Below are positions 54,611 to 63,846 of a DNA stretch of 64,000 nt, one piece after another. The DNA is from Bradyrhizobium icense (GTDB lineage Bacteria > Pseudomonadota > Alphaproteobacteria > Rhizobiales > Xanthobacteraceae), in NCBI RefSeq assembly GCF_001693385.1, contig NZ_CP016428.1, positions 496,001 to 560,000 of the forward strand, in the 5' to 3' direction. The translations under genes and the position numbers were made by a program. The notes under the pieces are model-generated. The model searched no databases, was not told where the DNA came from, and was given only the letters and a program-made list of their open reading frames with translations. Within the stretch, counting starts at the first letter, position 1. Every line of letters starts with the position of its first letter.

Positions 54611-56340
54611 GACGCGCGCCCCGCGGCGGCCTGCTGCAGGGCGTGGTAGACCTCGCCCGGGGGACCAAGCATATCGAGCATGCCGCCCCGCAGCACCATC
54701 ATGACGTCGACGATGTCGAGAATGGTGGTGCGGTGGGTGATCACGATGATGGTGGCACCCTCGCTCTTGGCCTGCAGCAGCGCCACCTTCAGCGCCTCTT
54801 CGCCGGGAGCATCGAGATTGGCATTGGGTTCGTCGAGCACGAGCAACGGCGGCCGGCCGAGCAGCGCTCGCGCCAGTGCCAGACGCTGGCGCTGTCCGCC
54901 GGACAGGCCGACGCCGCCGGGACCCAATCTCGTGTCGTATTGCTTCGGCAGGTCGAGCACCATCTCGTGAATGCCGGCGCGCTTGGCGGCGTCTATGATC
55001 TCGTCCGTCGAAGCGTCGCCGAAGCGGGCAATGTTCTCGCGCACGGTGCCGGCGAACAGGCCGACATCCTGCGGCAAATAGCCGACATGGCGGCCGAACT
55101 CGAGCGGATCCCAGTGGCTGTAGTCGAGCCCGCCGAAGCGCAACCGTCCATCGGCCGGCGCGATGGCGCCGACCAGAAGGCGAGCCAGCGTGCTCTTGCC
55201 GGAGCCGCTCGGGCCGACGATGCCGAGCGCCTGGCCGCCGCCAAGCTCGAACGTCAGGTCCTTGATGACGGGCTCCTTGCGCGCCGGCAGCAGGCAGCGC
55301 AGTTCGCGCACCTCAATGGTATTGCGCGCCCGCGGCACGATGGTGTGCGGCGGCGTCAGGTCGATCTCGCCGAGCAGTTCGCGCACTTCCGCATAGGCCT
55401 CGCGCGCGCCGATGAACTGCTTCCAGGTGCCGACCGCCTGTTCCACCGGGACCAGCGCCCGGCCCATCACGATGCTCGCGGCGAAGATGGTCGCCGGCGT
55501 GATCGCGTGGTCGATGGCGAGCCAGGCGCCGGTGCCGAGCATCAGCGATTGTAACAGCAGACGGAAGAAGCGGATCGAGGAGGTCATCACCGCGTTCTTG
55601 TCGCTGGCCTGCGCCTGCTGCACCAGCATCGACGAGCGCTGGCTCTGCCAGTTGCGCTCCACTGCCGGCTGCATGCCCATCGCCCGGATGACGTCGGCGT
55701 GGCGCAGGATGTTTTCGGTGAACACATAGGACTGGTTGCCGGCGGCCTCCGCTTCCTTCATCGGCTCGCGGGTCATCAACTCGTTGAGACCGGCGAGGCC
55801 AAGCAGCAGAACCGCGCCGATGGTCGCGACGATGCCGAGCAGCGGATGGATGAAGAACAGCAGCATCAGATAGATCGGGATCCACGGCAGGTCGAACGCG
55901 AAGTAGATGCCCGGGCCGGTCACGAAAGTGCGGAACTGATCGAGATTGCGCAATTGCTGCGCGCCGCGCGATGCGCCGCGCTGTGCCGAGCGCACCACCA
56001 GCGCCTCAAACACGCGCGCCGACAATTCCATGTCAAGGCGGATGCCGCAGCGAATCAGGATGTAGGAGCGCACCGCGTCCAGCGCCGCCATGGTGAGCAG
56101 CGCGATCGCCAGGATCAGGGTGAGGAGGACGAGCGTGGAGACGTTCTCGTTGAGCAGCACGCGGTTATAGACCTGCATCAAGTAGAGCGGCGAACTCAGA
56201 TAGAGCAGGTTGATGGCGCTGGAGAACAGCCCGGCCCAGAGGAATTGCGGCCATAGCGCGACCAGCGCCTGGCGAACGTCATCGGTCCGTCGCGCCGGCG
56301 CGACGGAGTCGTCGAGGGCGGTCAGCATGCCCGTAGGCAT
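54607..56340 (-). CDS. prsD: Type I secretion ABC permease/ATPase (PrtD-like)
   Basis: The 577-residue protein has a six-helix membrane domain with no C39 peptidase-like N-terminus, and an ATPase with Walker A GIVGPSGSGKSTLARLLVG, the ABC signature LSGGQRQRLALARALLG and Walker B LLVLDEPNANLD. Length and order match PrtD/PrsD exporters of Ca-proteases or small C-terminal-signal substrates. It is followed by hlyD with a 4-bp overlap; a 9-bp stem hairpin separates it from the small protein gene upstream. Confidence 0.95.
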   Translation of the reverse strand: MPTGMLTALDDSVAPARRTDDVRQALVALWPQFLWAGLFSSAINLLYLSSPLYLMQVYNRVLLNENVSTLVLLTLILAIALLTMAALDAVRSYILIRCGIRLDMELSARVFEALVVRSAQRGASRGAQQLRNLDQFRTFVTGPGIYFAFDLPWIPIYLMLLFFIHPLLGIVATIGAVLLLGLAGLNELMTREPMKEAEAAGNQSYVFTENILRHADVIRAMGMQPAVERNWQSQRSSMLVQQAQASDKNAVMTSSIRFFRLLLQSLMLGTGAWLAIDHAITPATIFAASIVMGRALVPVEQAVGTWKQFIGAREAYAEVRELLGEIDLTPPHTIVPRARNTIEVRELRCLLPARKEPVIKDLTFELGGGQALGIVGPSGSGKSTLARLLVGAIAPADGRLRFGGLDYSHWDPLEFGRHVGYLPQDVGLFAGTVRENIARFGDASTDEIIDAAKRAGIHEMVLDLPKQYDTRLGPGGVGLSGGQRQRLALARALLGRPPLLVLDEPNANLDAPGEEALKVALLQAKSEGATIIVITHRTTILDIVDVMMVLRGGMLDMLGPPGEVYHALQQAAAGRAS

Positions 56341-56411
56341 TCGGCAATCACCTTAAGCGGGTTGATATGGCGCTGCGCGATCCACTCGTGCAGTGCAGGC
56401 ATTGGAGACGT

Positions 56412-56436
56412 GGCGTGGGGATGCGCTCCCCACGCC
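56412..56436. terminator. Hairpin between the 96-residue protein gene and the ABC gene
   Basis: Perfect 9-bp arms GGCGTGGGG and CCCCACGCC enclose a 7-nt loop. On the minus strand no T-run follows, so it may act as an mRNA stabiliser or partial terminator that keeps the upstream small gene more abundant than the exporter. On the plus strand a TTTTT run follows at 56442-56446. Confidence 0.55.
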
Positions 56437-56470
56437 GCGCGGTTTTTGAAATGTTCGAGCTCAACTGGAG

Positions 56471-56761
56471 TTAGGTGAGGCCGTGGAGCAGGCCGCCGAC
56501 ATCGAGATGGCCGACATCGGCGCTGGCGCCGATCAAGGTCGGTGCGGAAACCGAGGCGTCGACACCGTCGAGCCCTGCCGAGAGGTCGATGCTCGGGTTC
56601 GTCTCAATCACTGCGCCGAGATCGAGCACGTTCGACAGGTCCGCCGTGCCGCTGGCGCTGGCAGAAGCGCTACCGCTGGCGCTTGCGCCGCCAAGTACAC
56701 CGGTGGCGGTTCCGAGCAGGCCATCGACGGTACCAAGCAGGTTTCCGAGTAGTGCAGCCAT
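56471..56761 (-). CDS. 96-residue glycine-zipper-like protein, candidate secreted peptide
   Basis: An AGGAGT ribosome-binding site 7 nt upstream fixes the ATG at 56761. The N-terminal half is a glycine-spaced hydrophobic stretch, MAALLGNLLGTVDGLLGTAT, with Gly at 6, 10, 14, 17, 21 and 24. An Ala/Ser tract (26-40) and a Leu/Asp/Val-rich C-terminus ending GGLLHGLT follow. There is no Sec signal peptide. It lies directly upstream of a type I exporter. Caulobacter CdzC/CdzD bacteriocins combine small glycine-zipper proteins with a type I system; the likeness here is in architecture only. Confidence 0.7.
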   Translation of the reverse strand: MAALLGNLLGTVDGLLGTATGVLGGASASGSASASASGTADLSNVLDLGAVIETNPSIDLSAGLDGVDASVSAPTLIGASADVGHLDVGGLLHGLT

Positions 56762-56968
56762 ATAGTCAACTCCTATGAAGGTTGGCTGGAATGCGACGAA
56801 CGTCGCGGTGCAAGAAGCCACGGGAGTCAGAAAGGTTGCGGACTCACATGCGGCGTTTTGGTGATGATTTGTTGGGAGGGGAACTTTCCCTTGTTGCCGG
56901 CCGGCACTGGGCCGACGATGATGCGAAATCTCATTTGCGAGATCTCCTTGGGAAAGTGTCTGGAGTCG

Positions 56969-58213
56969 ATGTCGGAAAACAAAGCGGATGTCGTGGTGCT
57001 CGGCGCGGGCATCGTCGGCGTATCGGCGGCCTTTGCCGCGCGGCAGCGCGGGATGTCGGTCATGCTCGTCGACCGGCGCGAGCCGGGCAGCGAAACCTCA
57101 TACGGCAATGCCGGGATCATCAGCAGCGGCTCGATCACGCCGCTCAACAATCCATCGCTGTGGAAGTCGCTGCCGAAATACCTGACCAACCGTCACGCCG
57201 CATTGCGTTGGAATCCACTTTGGGCGGTGAAGAATGCGGGCTGGGTCGCGCGCTTTCTGGCCGATTCGGCAGCCGCGCGGCTTGGTCCGCGCGCGACCGC
57301 GCTGCACGGGCTGATCGGTGCGTCGGCCAAATTGCATCGGGAATGGATCGTGCAAGCGGGAGCGGGACATCGCATTCGCGAGACCGGCTGGCTCAGGGCG
57401 TGGCGAAGCGATGCGGTTCTTGCGGCGAAGCAGGAGCAGGCCATGCTGGCCGAATACGGCATCGCCAGCGAATGGCTCGACCGCCAGGCGATCTCCGCGC
57501 TCGAGCCGGACATCGTGCCCGTCTACAAAGTTGGGCTGCTGCACACGCAGACCGCGTCGGTCGACTCGCCGCGCGAAGTGGTCAAGGCCTATGCGCGGAT
57601 GTTCGCGAACGCCGGCGGCCATATCAGGCAGGCTGACGTCAAGGCGATCGAGCCCGGCGGCCATGGCTGGCGCGTGGTGCTGGCCGATGGCGAGATCTCG
57701 GCGCGACATGTGGTGGTCGCGCTTGGACCGTGGTCTGCGGATCTGTTGCGGCCGCTCGGCTATCGCGTGCCGCTGGCCTATGAGCGCGGCTATCATCGCG
57801 AATTCAAGCCGAACCCGGCGCGTTCGTTGCGGCGTCCGATCTATGACATCGACGGCGGTTTCATCATGACCCCGATGGAGCAGGGCATCCGCGTCACCTC
57901 GGGCGTCGAACTGACCGACCGCGATGCGCCGTCTTCCTTCGCCCAACTCGATCAGGTCGTTCCGCTCGCGCGCAGCGTGGCCGAATTCGGCGACGCCGTC
58001 GGCGAAGCATGGCGCGGCTCGCGGCCGACCCTGCCCGACAGCCTGCCGATGATCGGACCCGCGCCCCGGCATACCGGCCTCTGGCTCGCTTTCGGCAACC
58101 AGCACATCGGCTTCACGACGGGGCCTGCGACCGGCGCCGCCATCGCCGCCATGATCGGCGGTGCGCCCGCGCCTTACGATGCAACGCCGTTCGCACCGGG
58201 GCGCTATATTTGA
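56969..58213 (+). CDS. FAD-dependent oxidoreductase, DadA-like
   Basis: The 414-residue protein begins with a dinucleotide-binding motif VVVLGAGIVGVSAAFAARQRG and ends with FTTGPATGAAIAAMIGG, the pattern of the DAO family nearest to D-amino acid dehydrogenase DadA. It likely oxidises an amino acid or amine with transfer to the respiratory chain; the substrate is unknown. The start MSENKADVV follows GGAG. It is divergent from the small protein gene of the secretion cassette. Confidence 0.87.
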   Translation: MSENKADVVVLGAGIVGVSAAFAARQRGMSVMLVDRREPGSETSYGNAGIISSGSITPLNNPSLWKSLPKYLTNRHAALRWNPLWAVKNAGWVARFLADSAAARLGPRATALHGLIGASAKLHREWIVQAGAGHRIRETGWLRAWRSDAVLAAKQEQAMLAEYGIASEWLDRQAISALEPDIVPVYKVGLLHTQTASVDSPREVVKAYARMFANAGGHIRQADVKAIEPGGHGWRVVLADGEISARHVVVALGPWSADLLRPLGYRVPLAYERGYHREFKPNPARSLRRPIYDIDGGFIMTPMEQGIRVTSGVELTDRDAPSSFAQLDQVVPLARSVAEFGDAVGEAWRGSRPTLPDSLPMIGPAPRHTGLWLAFGNQHIGFTTGPATGAAIAAMIGGAPAPYDATPFAPGRYI

Positions 58214-58229
58214 CGTAATCGAAGGCTGA

Positions 58230-58946
58230 TCAGGCCGCGGCCATCGCCGCCTTTGCCTTCCGGCGGTACGCGATGAAGCCGACGGCAGCAAAGCCTGTGA
58301 TCATCAAGGCCCAGGTTGCAGGTTCCGGCACGCCGCTGCTGATGGTGACGCTCGTCGGCGCGAAGTTCGCGTGTACGAACGCGCTGTACAGTCCGTTGAC
58401 GGGATTGCGGTACTCTATTTCCACAATGGCAAAAATGTCGTCCCTGAAATCGACGGTGTGGCTGAAAGACCCGGTAAGGGACGCCGGATAAAGATTGTCG
58501 TTGAACCGAAATAGCCGATGGATCAGGTTCACGTATCCGCTGAGCGGTCCGTCCGAAGAGAGGTGCTTGGCCTCGTGCTGGATCAGACTGGCTGTATCGC
58601 TGATACCCCGAATGAACCCGTGTTGATTGGGTGTAAAGGTGAGGCTCACATTGTTGATCGTGAGGGTCGCGCTGAGCGCGGGTGACGGCGAGCCGAAGAA
58701 ATTCCCTCCCAGCGGATAATTCGAGGTCGGCGAGTTGAAGGTTTCACCAAGGCTGGTATCGAACACATACACGGCTTGATAGGCGGCGCCGACGAAATTG
58801 TCGCCGGCGCGAAAGAAGTTGACGGGATCGCTCCCGCTCGCAACGGTGCCGCTATAGGTCACGGTGACTATTGCGGCTCCCGCAGAAGCCATGCCCGCGA
58901 GGCAAACAGTCAGCCCAGACAGAACGATCAGTGCAAATTTTCGCAT
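58230..58946 (-). CDS. PEPxxWA-CTERM exported protein 1
   Basis: The 238-residue protein has a signal peptide (MRKFALIVLSGLTVCLAGMA) and a C-terminal sorting signal VPEPATWALMITGFAAVGFI followed by AYRRKAKA. Such proteins are processed by an exosortase, none of which is in the window. The mature part is rich in Asn, Ser, Thr and Phe with no recognised domain. It is a neighbour of a second such gene on the same strand. Confidence 0.9.
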   Translation of the reverse strand: MRKFALIVLSGLTVCLAGMASAGAAIVTVTYSGTVASGSDPVNFFRAGDNFVGAAYQAVYVFDTSLGETFNSPTSNYPLGGNFFGSPSPALSATLTINNVSLTFTPNQHGFIRGISDTASLIQHEAKHLSSDGPLSGYVNLIHRLFRFNDNLYPASLTGSFSHTVDFRDDIFAIVEIEYRNPVNGLYSAFVHANFAPTSVTISSGVPEPATWALMITGFAAVGFIAYRRKAKAAMAAA

Positions 58947-59025
58947 GTCGATTTCCAATGACGATGTCGATCGCCGTCTGAGGTGTTCACGGGTCCGAAG
59001 GTGGCTTCGAACCGACGAAGCGTGA

Positions 59026-59709
59026 TCAGGCAGCGACCGATGCCGGCTTTGACTTCCGGCGATAGGCGATGAAGCCGACCCCGGCGAAGCCGAGCAGCAT
59101 CATGGCCCAGGTCGAGGGTTCGGGGACGGCTGCGGTCAACACGTCAGCCGTTCCCGAAATATTGTCCACGCGGAACGCCAGGTGTTCGTCGAAATCCCGT
59201 ATTTGAAATGTGAGGGTGTTGGTCCCGCTTACGAACCCCGAATTGATCGCAAACGGGCTGAGGAAAAAACCGAAGGTGAAGTTCGTAATCCCCGTGTTGA
59301 CGCCGTTCAGGAAGATGGTGCCGAAATTGTCGGCTCCCCACGACCCGGAAATCTGAGCCGTGGCAGCATTAAGCCCAGTCAGATCGAATGTGAGCGTGAA
59401 ATCCACGGTACCAAATCCGGGTGAGCCGTTAAAGCTATTCGAAACCCAGCGCGAATTTCCATCATTGAGGGCATACGCAGGATGGGTATAGGTCACGGCA
59501 GGCGAATTGATCGGCGCGCCGATCGTGCTGTTGGTGATGAGATAATGGGGATCGGCTAGGCCGTCAGAGCCCAGCGCACTTCCGCTGGCATCAACACCGG
59601 TATTGAAAAGGCCCGTTATCGCAGCAGCCGAAACCTGAGTTGGGATCGCCGCCACGCTGCCAAGCGCGAGGATCGAAAGTGCAATTTTGTAATTTCTGAA
59701 CCGATTCAT
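59026..59709 (-). CDS. PEPxxWA-CTERM exported protein 2
   Basis: The 227-residue protein has a signal peptide (IALSILALGSVAAIPTQVSA) and a C-terminal sorting signal VPEPSTWAMMLLGFAGVGFI then AYRRKSK, nearly the same as in the gene at 58230. The middle (ISGSWGADNFGTIFLNGVNT) looks like a beta-sandwich ligand- or carbohydrate-binding fold. It lies 79 bp upstream of protein 1 and is divergent from the BTAD regulator gene. Confidence 0.9.
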   Translation of the reverse strand: MNRFRNYKIALSILALGSVAAIPTQVSAAAITGLFNTGVDASGSALGSDGLADPHYLITNSTIGAPINSPAVTYTHPAYALNDGNSRWVSNSFNGSPGFGTVDFTLTFDLTGLNAATAQISGSWGADNFGTIFLNGVNTGITNFTFGFFLSPFAINSGFVSGTNTLTFQIRDFDEHLAFRVDNISGTADVLTAAVPEPSTWAMMLLGFAGVGFIAYRRKSKPASVAA

Positions 59710-60004
59710 GGAAACCTCCTACCTGTCGACGACAGCGCTATGGAAATTGCAGCATCAAAAATTTCGCCTGCGCCGGCTGAAGCACCGGTTCGAACTTCCG
59801 GTCGACGGCGCTTCATCGGGCGAGTCCAGCAGGCGGGCGTCAAAAGGATGTGAAAAATCGCTGGCCCCGGCTTAAGGGTAAATTTACGATCCCACCGGGA
59901 GCTGCGACCCGGCCCGCAGATCGCAGGTGGTCGGATCAAACCAAGAACGTTACGTCGCTGCAAATTCATTTCGGAAATCGCGTTTGCAATAGAATCGATT
60001 GGCA

Positions 60005-63000
60005 ATGTCTCAGTCCGGACCCGGCAGCGGGACCAAACTCCAGATCGATCTTCTCGGTGGCTGTTCGCTCCAGTTGAATGGCCATGGTTTGCGCTCTCTG
60101 CCGACCAAAAAATCCCAGGCCCTCCTTGCCTATCTGGCCGTTCCGGCCGGGCGCTTTCATGCGCGCGAGAAGCTCACCGCAATGTTTTGGGGCGATACTT
60201 CGGAAACCCTGGCGCGGCAGAGTTTTCGCCAGGCGCTGGTCAGCATTCGCCGGCTACTCGACGGGGAGCGCCCCCTGTTGCTGACGCGGAACGGCGCGAT
60301 TGCGCTCGATGCCGAGGCCGTGGTGGTCGACGTTGCCCTTCTCGAAACCGCGCTTGCCGACGGCACGACGACAGCGTTGGAGCAGGTTGCGGAATTGTGC
60401 AAAGGCGAGTTTCTGGCGGGGCTAAGCCTGAACGAGCCGGAATTTGACGAATGGCGCAGTTTTGAGCGCGGCCGCCTCAACGTCCTGGCGGTCGAGGCGC
60501 TGGCCAAGCTGGTTGACCGGCAGGCGTCCAAGACGCCCGAGGCCGCCATTCAAACGGCGCGCCGTCTGCTCGCGATCGATCCGTCGCAGGAGCGGATACA
60601 GCGGGCCCTGATGCGGCTGTTGCTGGGGCAGGGGCAACGTGCGGCGGCGCTGAAGCAATATCAACAATGCGTCGACTGGTTCGAACGCGAACTCGGTGTC
60701 GAGCCGGAGGAAGAGACCCAGCAGGTCTACCGCGATATTCTGCGCAGCGCCGGGCCTGGTTCCGACCGTCAGCGGCGATCTGCCTCGCCCGCGCCGCGAG
60801 CGGTCAATGCGCGAGCCGATGAAGTCCAGATGGTCGGCCGCGAATTCGAACTCCGCCATCTCAACGACGCCTTGACCAATATGTTCGACACTGGCGGGCG
60901 CGTGGTGCTCTTGCGCGGCGAAGCCGGTATCGGCAAGAGCCGGCTGCTGCGCGAATTCATTGGCAACGTTCCGTCAGGCGTCCGCGTCCTGATCGGGCGC
61001 TGCCACGAGACGGAACAGATCCTCCCGCTGCATGCCTGGATCGATGCCCTGCGCGAAAGCGGCACCGTGCTGGACGCCGCCGTCCGCGACCGCCTCGGCG
61101 CGGCGGCCAACGCGCAGCTCGTCCGCGTCTTTCCCGAGCTGCGCCAGCCCGAAAGCCAGCCGGTCACCGCGCCCGAACAATATTCCTTGCTGTTCGACGC
61201 GCTCGCCCAACTCCTCGTGGAGCTGGCTTCAGGGCAGCCGACCATATTCGTTCTTGAAGATCTGCACTGGTGCGACGGCCTGAGCGCGCGTTTCCTCGCA
61301 TTCTTCGGCCGGCGCATCCATCACCTGCCGATCCTCGTCGTGGGCAGTATGCGGCCGGAAGAGCTCGCCGATGCGCCGGTGCTGGCACAATCGCTCAAGG
61401 AGCTTCGGGGCGACAACCGGCTCGACGAAATTCCGCTGGGCGCGCTTTCGGAAGGAGATGCTGCGACATTAATCCAGGCGCTGCTGCCGGCCGGACGCCG
61501 CGGACCGCAATCCGCAAATGCCGCCCGGGACATCTGGGCGGCGAGCGAAGGCAATCCGTTCATCATCGTCGAATCCGTGCGGTCGCTGGATTACGCGCGC
61601 CCGGCCATACGGCAAGGCGAGTCGAGCCTGATACGGGAATTCGTGACGGCCCGGCTGGAACGCCTGCCCGAACTGCCGAGGCGCCTGGTGCCGGTGGCGG
61701 CAGCCATCGGCCGGGACTTCACATTCTCGCTGTTGGCGCGCGCCGGAAAGATCGCTGAAGTGGACGCGGCGATCGCCGTCGAGCAACTGGTGCGGCGCCA
61801 CATCCTGACCACCGAGGGCGAGCGGGTCGATTTCTGTCACGACTGGATCCGCCGCGTCGCCTATGAGCGGTTGATGCCCCAGCAGCGCCGGTTGCTTCAC
61901 TCGGCCGTTGGCGAAGCCATCGAGGAGCTGCATCGCGGCGACAGCGAGGAGATCGCCGATCAGCTCGGCCACCACTACGTGCAGGCCGGCGATGCGCGTC
62001 GCGCCATCCCGAGCCTGATCCAGTTCGCCGATCTGGCGGGAAGGCGCTACGCCCTCGATGATGCTCTGCGGGCGTTTCAGCAGGCGGCTGATGTGGCCGA
62101 ATTGCTGCCGGTATCGGAGCGTGACCACCAAAAACTCGATCTGGCCCTGCGCCAGACCTTCGTGCTCTCCATGCTCGGCCGCCAGCGCGAGATCTGGGAA
62201 ATTCTACAAACCCATGCGGAGCATGTCGGGCGGGTGGTCGATCCGCTTCTGACGTCCGAATATCATTTCCGCGTCGGGCTGACCTGCTTCTATCTGGGCC
62301 GCTATGTGGAGGGAAAGGCCGCGGGCGAGCGGGCACTCAGCGAAGGCGAGCGCGCGGGAAACGCCGACGCGATCGGCAAGGCGCTGCACGCTTTGTCGCT
62401 CATCGCCTACGAAACCGGCCATCCGCAGCAGGGCATCGCCCATGCCAGAAGGGCGATTTCGCTGCTCGAAGCGACACGCGAACGGCAGTGGCTTGGGCTG
62501 GTCTATCATGACCTCGCACTCAACAGCGTGGTCGCGGGCGACCTAAAGGCCGCGCTCGACGCAGCCAGGCAGGAACAGGTCATCGGCCGCGCCATCGGCT
62601 GGCCGCGGATCGTGGCGCTGGCCGGCTCCGTCATCGCATGGGCGCTGGCCCTGCGCGGCGACCATGAGGCCGCCATCGAAGCAGCGCAACAGAGCCTCGA
62701 GCTTTCGCGCGATGCGATGGTCTCAAACCTCGTTTTGGGTTCTATGGGCCTTGCCTATGTCGATCAGGGCGACACGAAGACCGCGATTACAATCCTGAGT
62801 GAGGTTGTCGTGCAGCTCCGCAAGAGCCCGGTGCGCAGCGGTGAAATGCGTTGCCTTGCTTTCCTGAGCGAGGCCCAGCTTCTGGCCGGGGATCTCGCCC
62901 ACGCCAGGGAGACGGCATCGCGGGCGCTGGAGCTCGACCAGTCCGACGGCTTCACCTTCAGTTCCGGTCTGGCGCTGCGAGCGCTCGGGCGCATCGACAC

Positions 63001-63250
63001 CGCCCGGAACGATTTTGACGAAGCCGAGAGCCGGCTTTTGCGAGCGCTCTCGGCATTCGAACAATGCGGGGCGGCTTTCGAGGCTGCCAGAACCCGGGCT
63101 GATCTCGCTGCGCTGTTCGCGCATAAATCCGAGAGAAAGGCCGCGCGCGGCTATCTTGCCGCGGCGCTCATCGGCTTCCGAAGGGCAGGCGCGCCACGAC
63201 GGATTGCCGAAGCGCGTCGCATCCATTCGATCCAATTCGAGCAGCGTTGA
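60005..63250 (+). CDS. SARP/BTAD transcriptional activator with AAA ATPase and TPR repeats
   Basis: The 1081-residue regulator has an N-terminal DNA-binding domain (LQIDLLGGCSLQLNGHGLRS, then RQSFRQALVSIRRLL), a BTAD helical domain (to about 250), an AAA-16-type ATPase with P-loop LLRGEAGIGKSRLLREF and Walker B IFVLEDLHWCD, and a C-terminal half of helical TPR-like repeats. This is the architecture of large SARP/MalT-like signal-integrating regulators. ATG at 60005 is preferred over TTG at 59999. It is divergent from the PEP-CTERM pair, which it may control. Confidence 0.88.
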   Translation: MSQSGPGSGTKLQIDLLGGCSLQLNGHGLRSLPTKKSQALLAYLAVPAGRFHAREKLTAMFWGDTSETLARQSFRQALVSIRRLLDGERPLLLTRNGAIALDAEAVVVDVALLETALADGTTTALEQVAELCKGEFLAGLSLNEPEFDEWRSFERGRLNVLAVEALAKLVDRQASKTPEAAIQTARRLLAIDPSQERIQRALMRLLLGQGQRAAALKQYQQCVDWFERELGVEPEEETQQVYRDILRSAGPGSDRQRRSASPAPRAVNARADEVQMVGREFELRHLNDALTNMFDTGGRVVLLRGEAGIGKSRLLREFIGNVPSGVRVLIGRCHETEQILPLHAWIDALRESGTVLDAAVRDRLGAAANAQLVRVFPELRQPESQPVTAPEQYSLLFDALAQLLVELASGQPTIFVLEDLHWCDGLSARFLAFFGRRIHHLPILVVGSMRPEELADAPVLAQSLKELRGDNRLDEIPLGALSEGDAATLIQALLPAGRRGPQSANAARDIWAASEGNPFIIVESVRSLDYARPAIRQGESSLIREFVTARLERLPELPRRLVPVAAAIGRDFTFSLLARAGKIAEVDAAIAVEQLVRRHILTTEGERVDFCHDWIRRVAYERLMPQQRRLLHSAVGEAIEELHRGDSEEIADQLGHHYVQAGDARRAIPSLIQFADLAGRRYALDDALRAFQQAADVAELLPVSERDHQKLDLALRQTFVLSMLGRQREIWEILQTHAEHVGRVVDPLLTSEYHFRVGLTCFYLGRYVEGKAAGERALSEGERAGNADAIGKALHALSLIAYETGHPQQGIAHARRAISLLEATRERQWLGLVYHDLALNSVVAGDLKAALDAARQEQVIGRAIGWPRIVALAGSVIAWALALRGDHEAAIEAAQQSLELSRDAMVSNLVLGSMGLAYVDQGDTKTAITILSEVVVQLRKSPVRSGEMRCLAFLSEAQLLAGDLAHARETASRALELDQSDGFTFSSGLALRALGRIDTARNDFDEAESRLLRALSAFEQCGAAFEAARTRADLAALFAHKSERKAARGYLAAALIGFRRAGAPRRIAEARRIHSIQFEQR

Positions 63251-63406
63251 TCCCGCTGGAATATTCGGCCCGGACGCCGGAAAATTGGGGACGACTGAAG
63301 GCCTTGCTTGAAGAGTCCCTATCTACCGGCCGGCGCAAGAAGACCTCGCTTGGCTGCTATACCCAAGTATGATGGAACGGACGTCGCTGTCGTTCATTGA
63401 CCGTTC

Positions 63407-63595
63407 ATGGAACGGATCTTCCTCGCTGTTATCGTCTCAGCCCTGATGGTGCTCATCGGCTCGGCGACGATGCTTGTCTACGGTGCGAGGGAATCGGCAG
63501 CTCTGCTGCGTCTTCCGGCACAGGAGCAAACACCGGCTAAGCCCTCACCGCTCGCGGTTTTGCCGCTCGGCGCCGCGGCGGCGCGCCATCGGTAG
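63407..63595 (+). CDS. Possible small membrane protein
   Basis: The 62-residue frame has one clear TM segment (IFLAVIVSALMVLIGSATML) and a polar Pro/Ala-rich tail. A GTTC-N7-GTTC sequence ends right before the ATG. No clear ribosome-binding site or family; reality uncertain. The region 63596-63846 holds nothing recognisable. Confidence 0.4.
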   Translation: MERIFLAVIVSALMVLIGSATMLVYGARESAALLRLPAQEQTPAKPSPLAVLPLGAAAARHR

Positions 63596-63846
63596 AGATT
63601 GCCGCGAAGTCCAGCGCTTGAGTTGCGTGGGCAGGAACTACCTCGATGTCGGTGACAAATGCCGGTCCGAAGCAGCTTCAGCCCACGACCTTTCCAAGAC
63701 TTTTCCCTGGCCCCAAGGTGCGGTCGGGTGCTGCCGCACGGGATTTGGACTGGCGTGAATGCGCCAGAGCCTTATTATTCTCCACGTACGTCCTACATGG
63801 ATAGCGGGACAGGAGCGAATCCCGGCCGGCAATCAGGACAGGTAAA

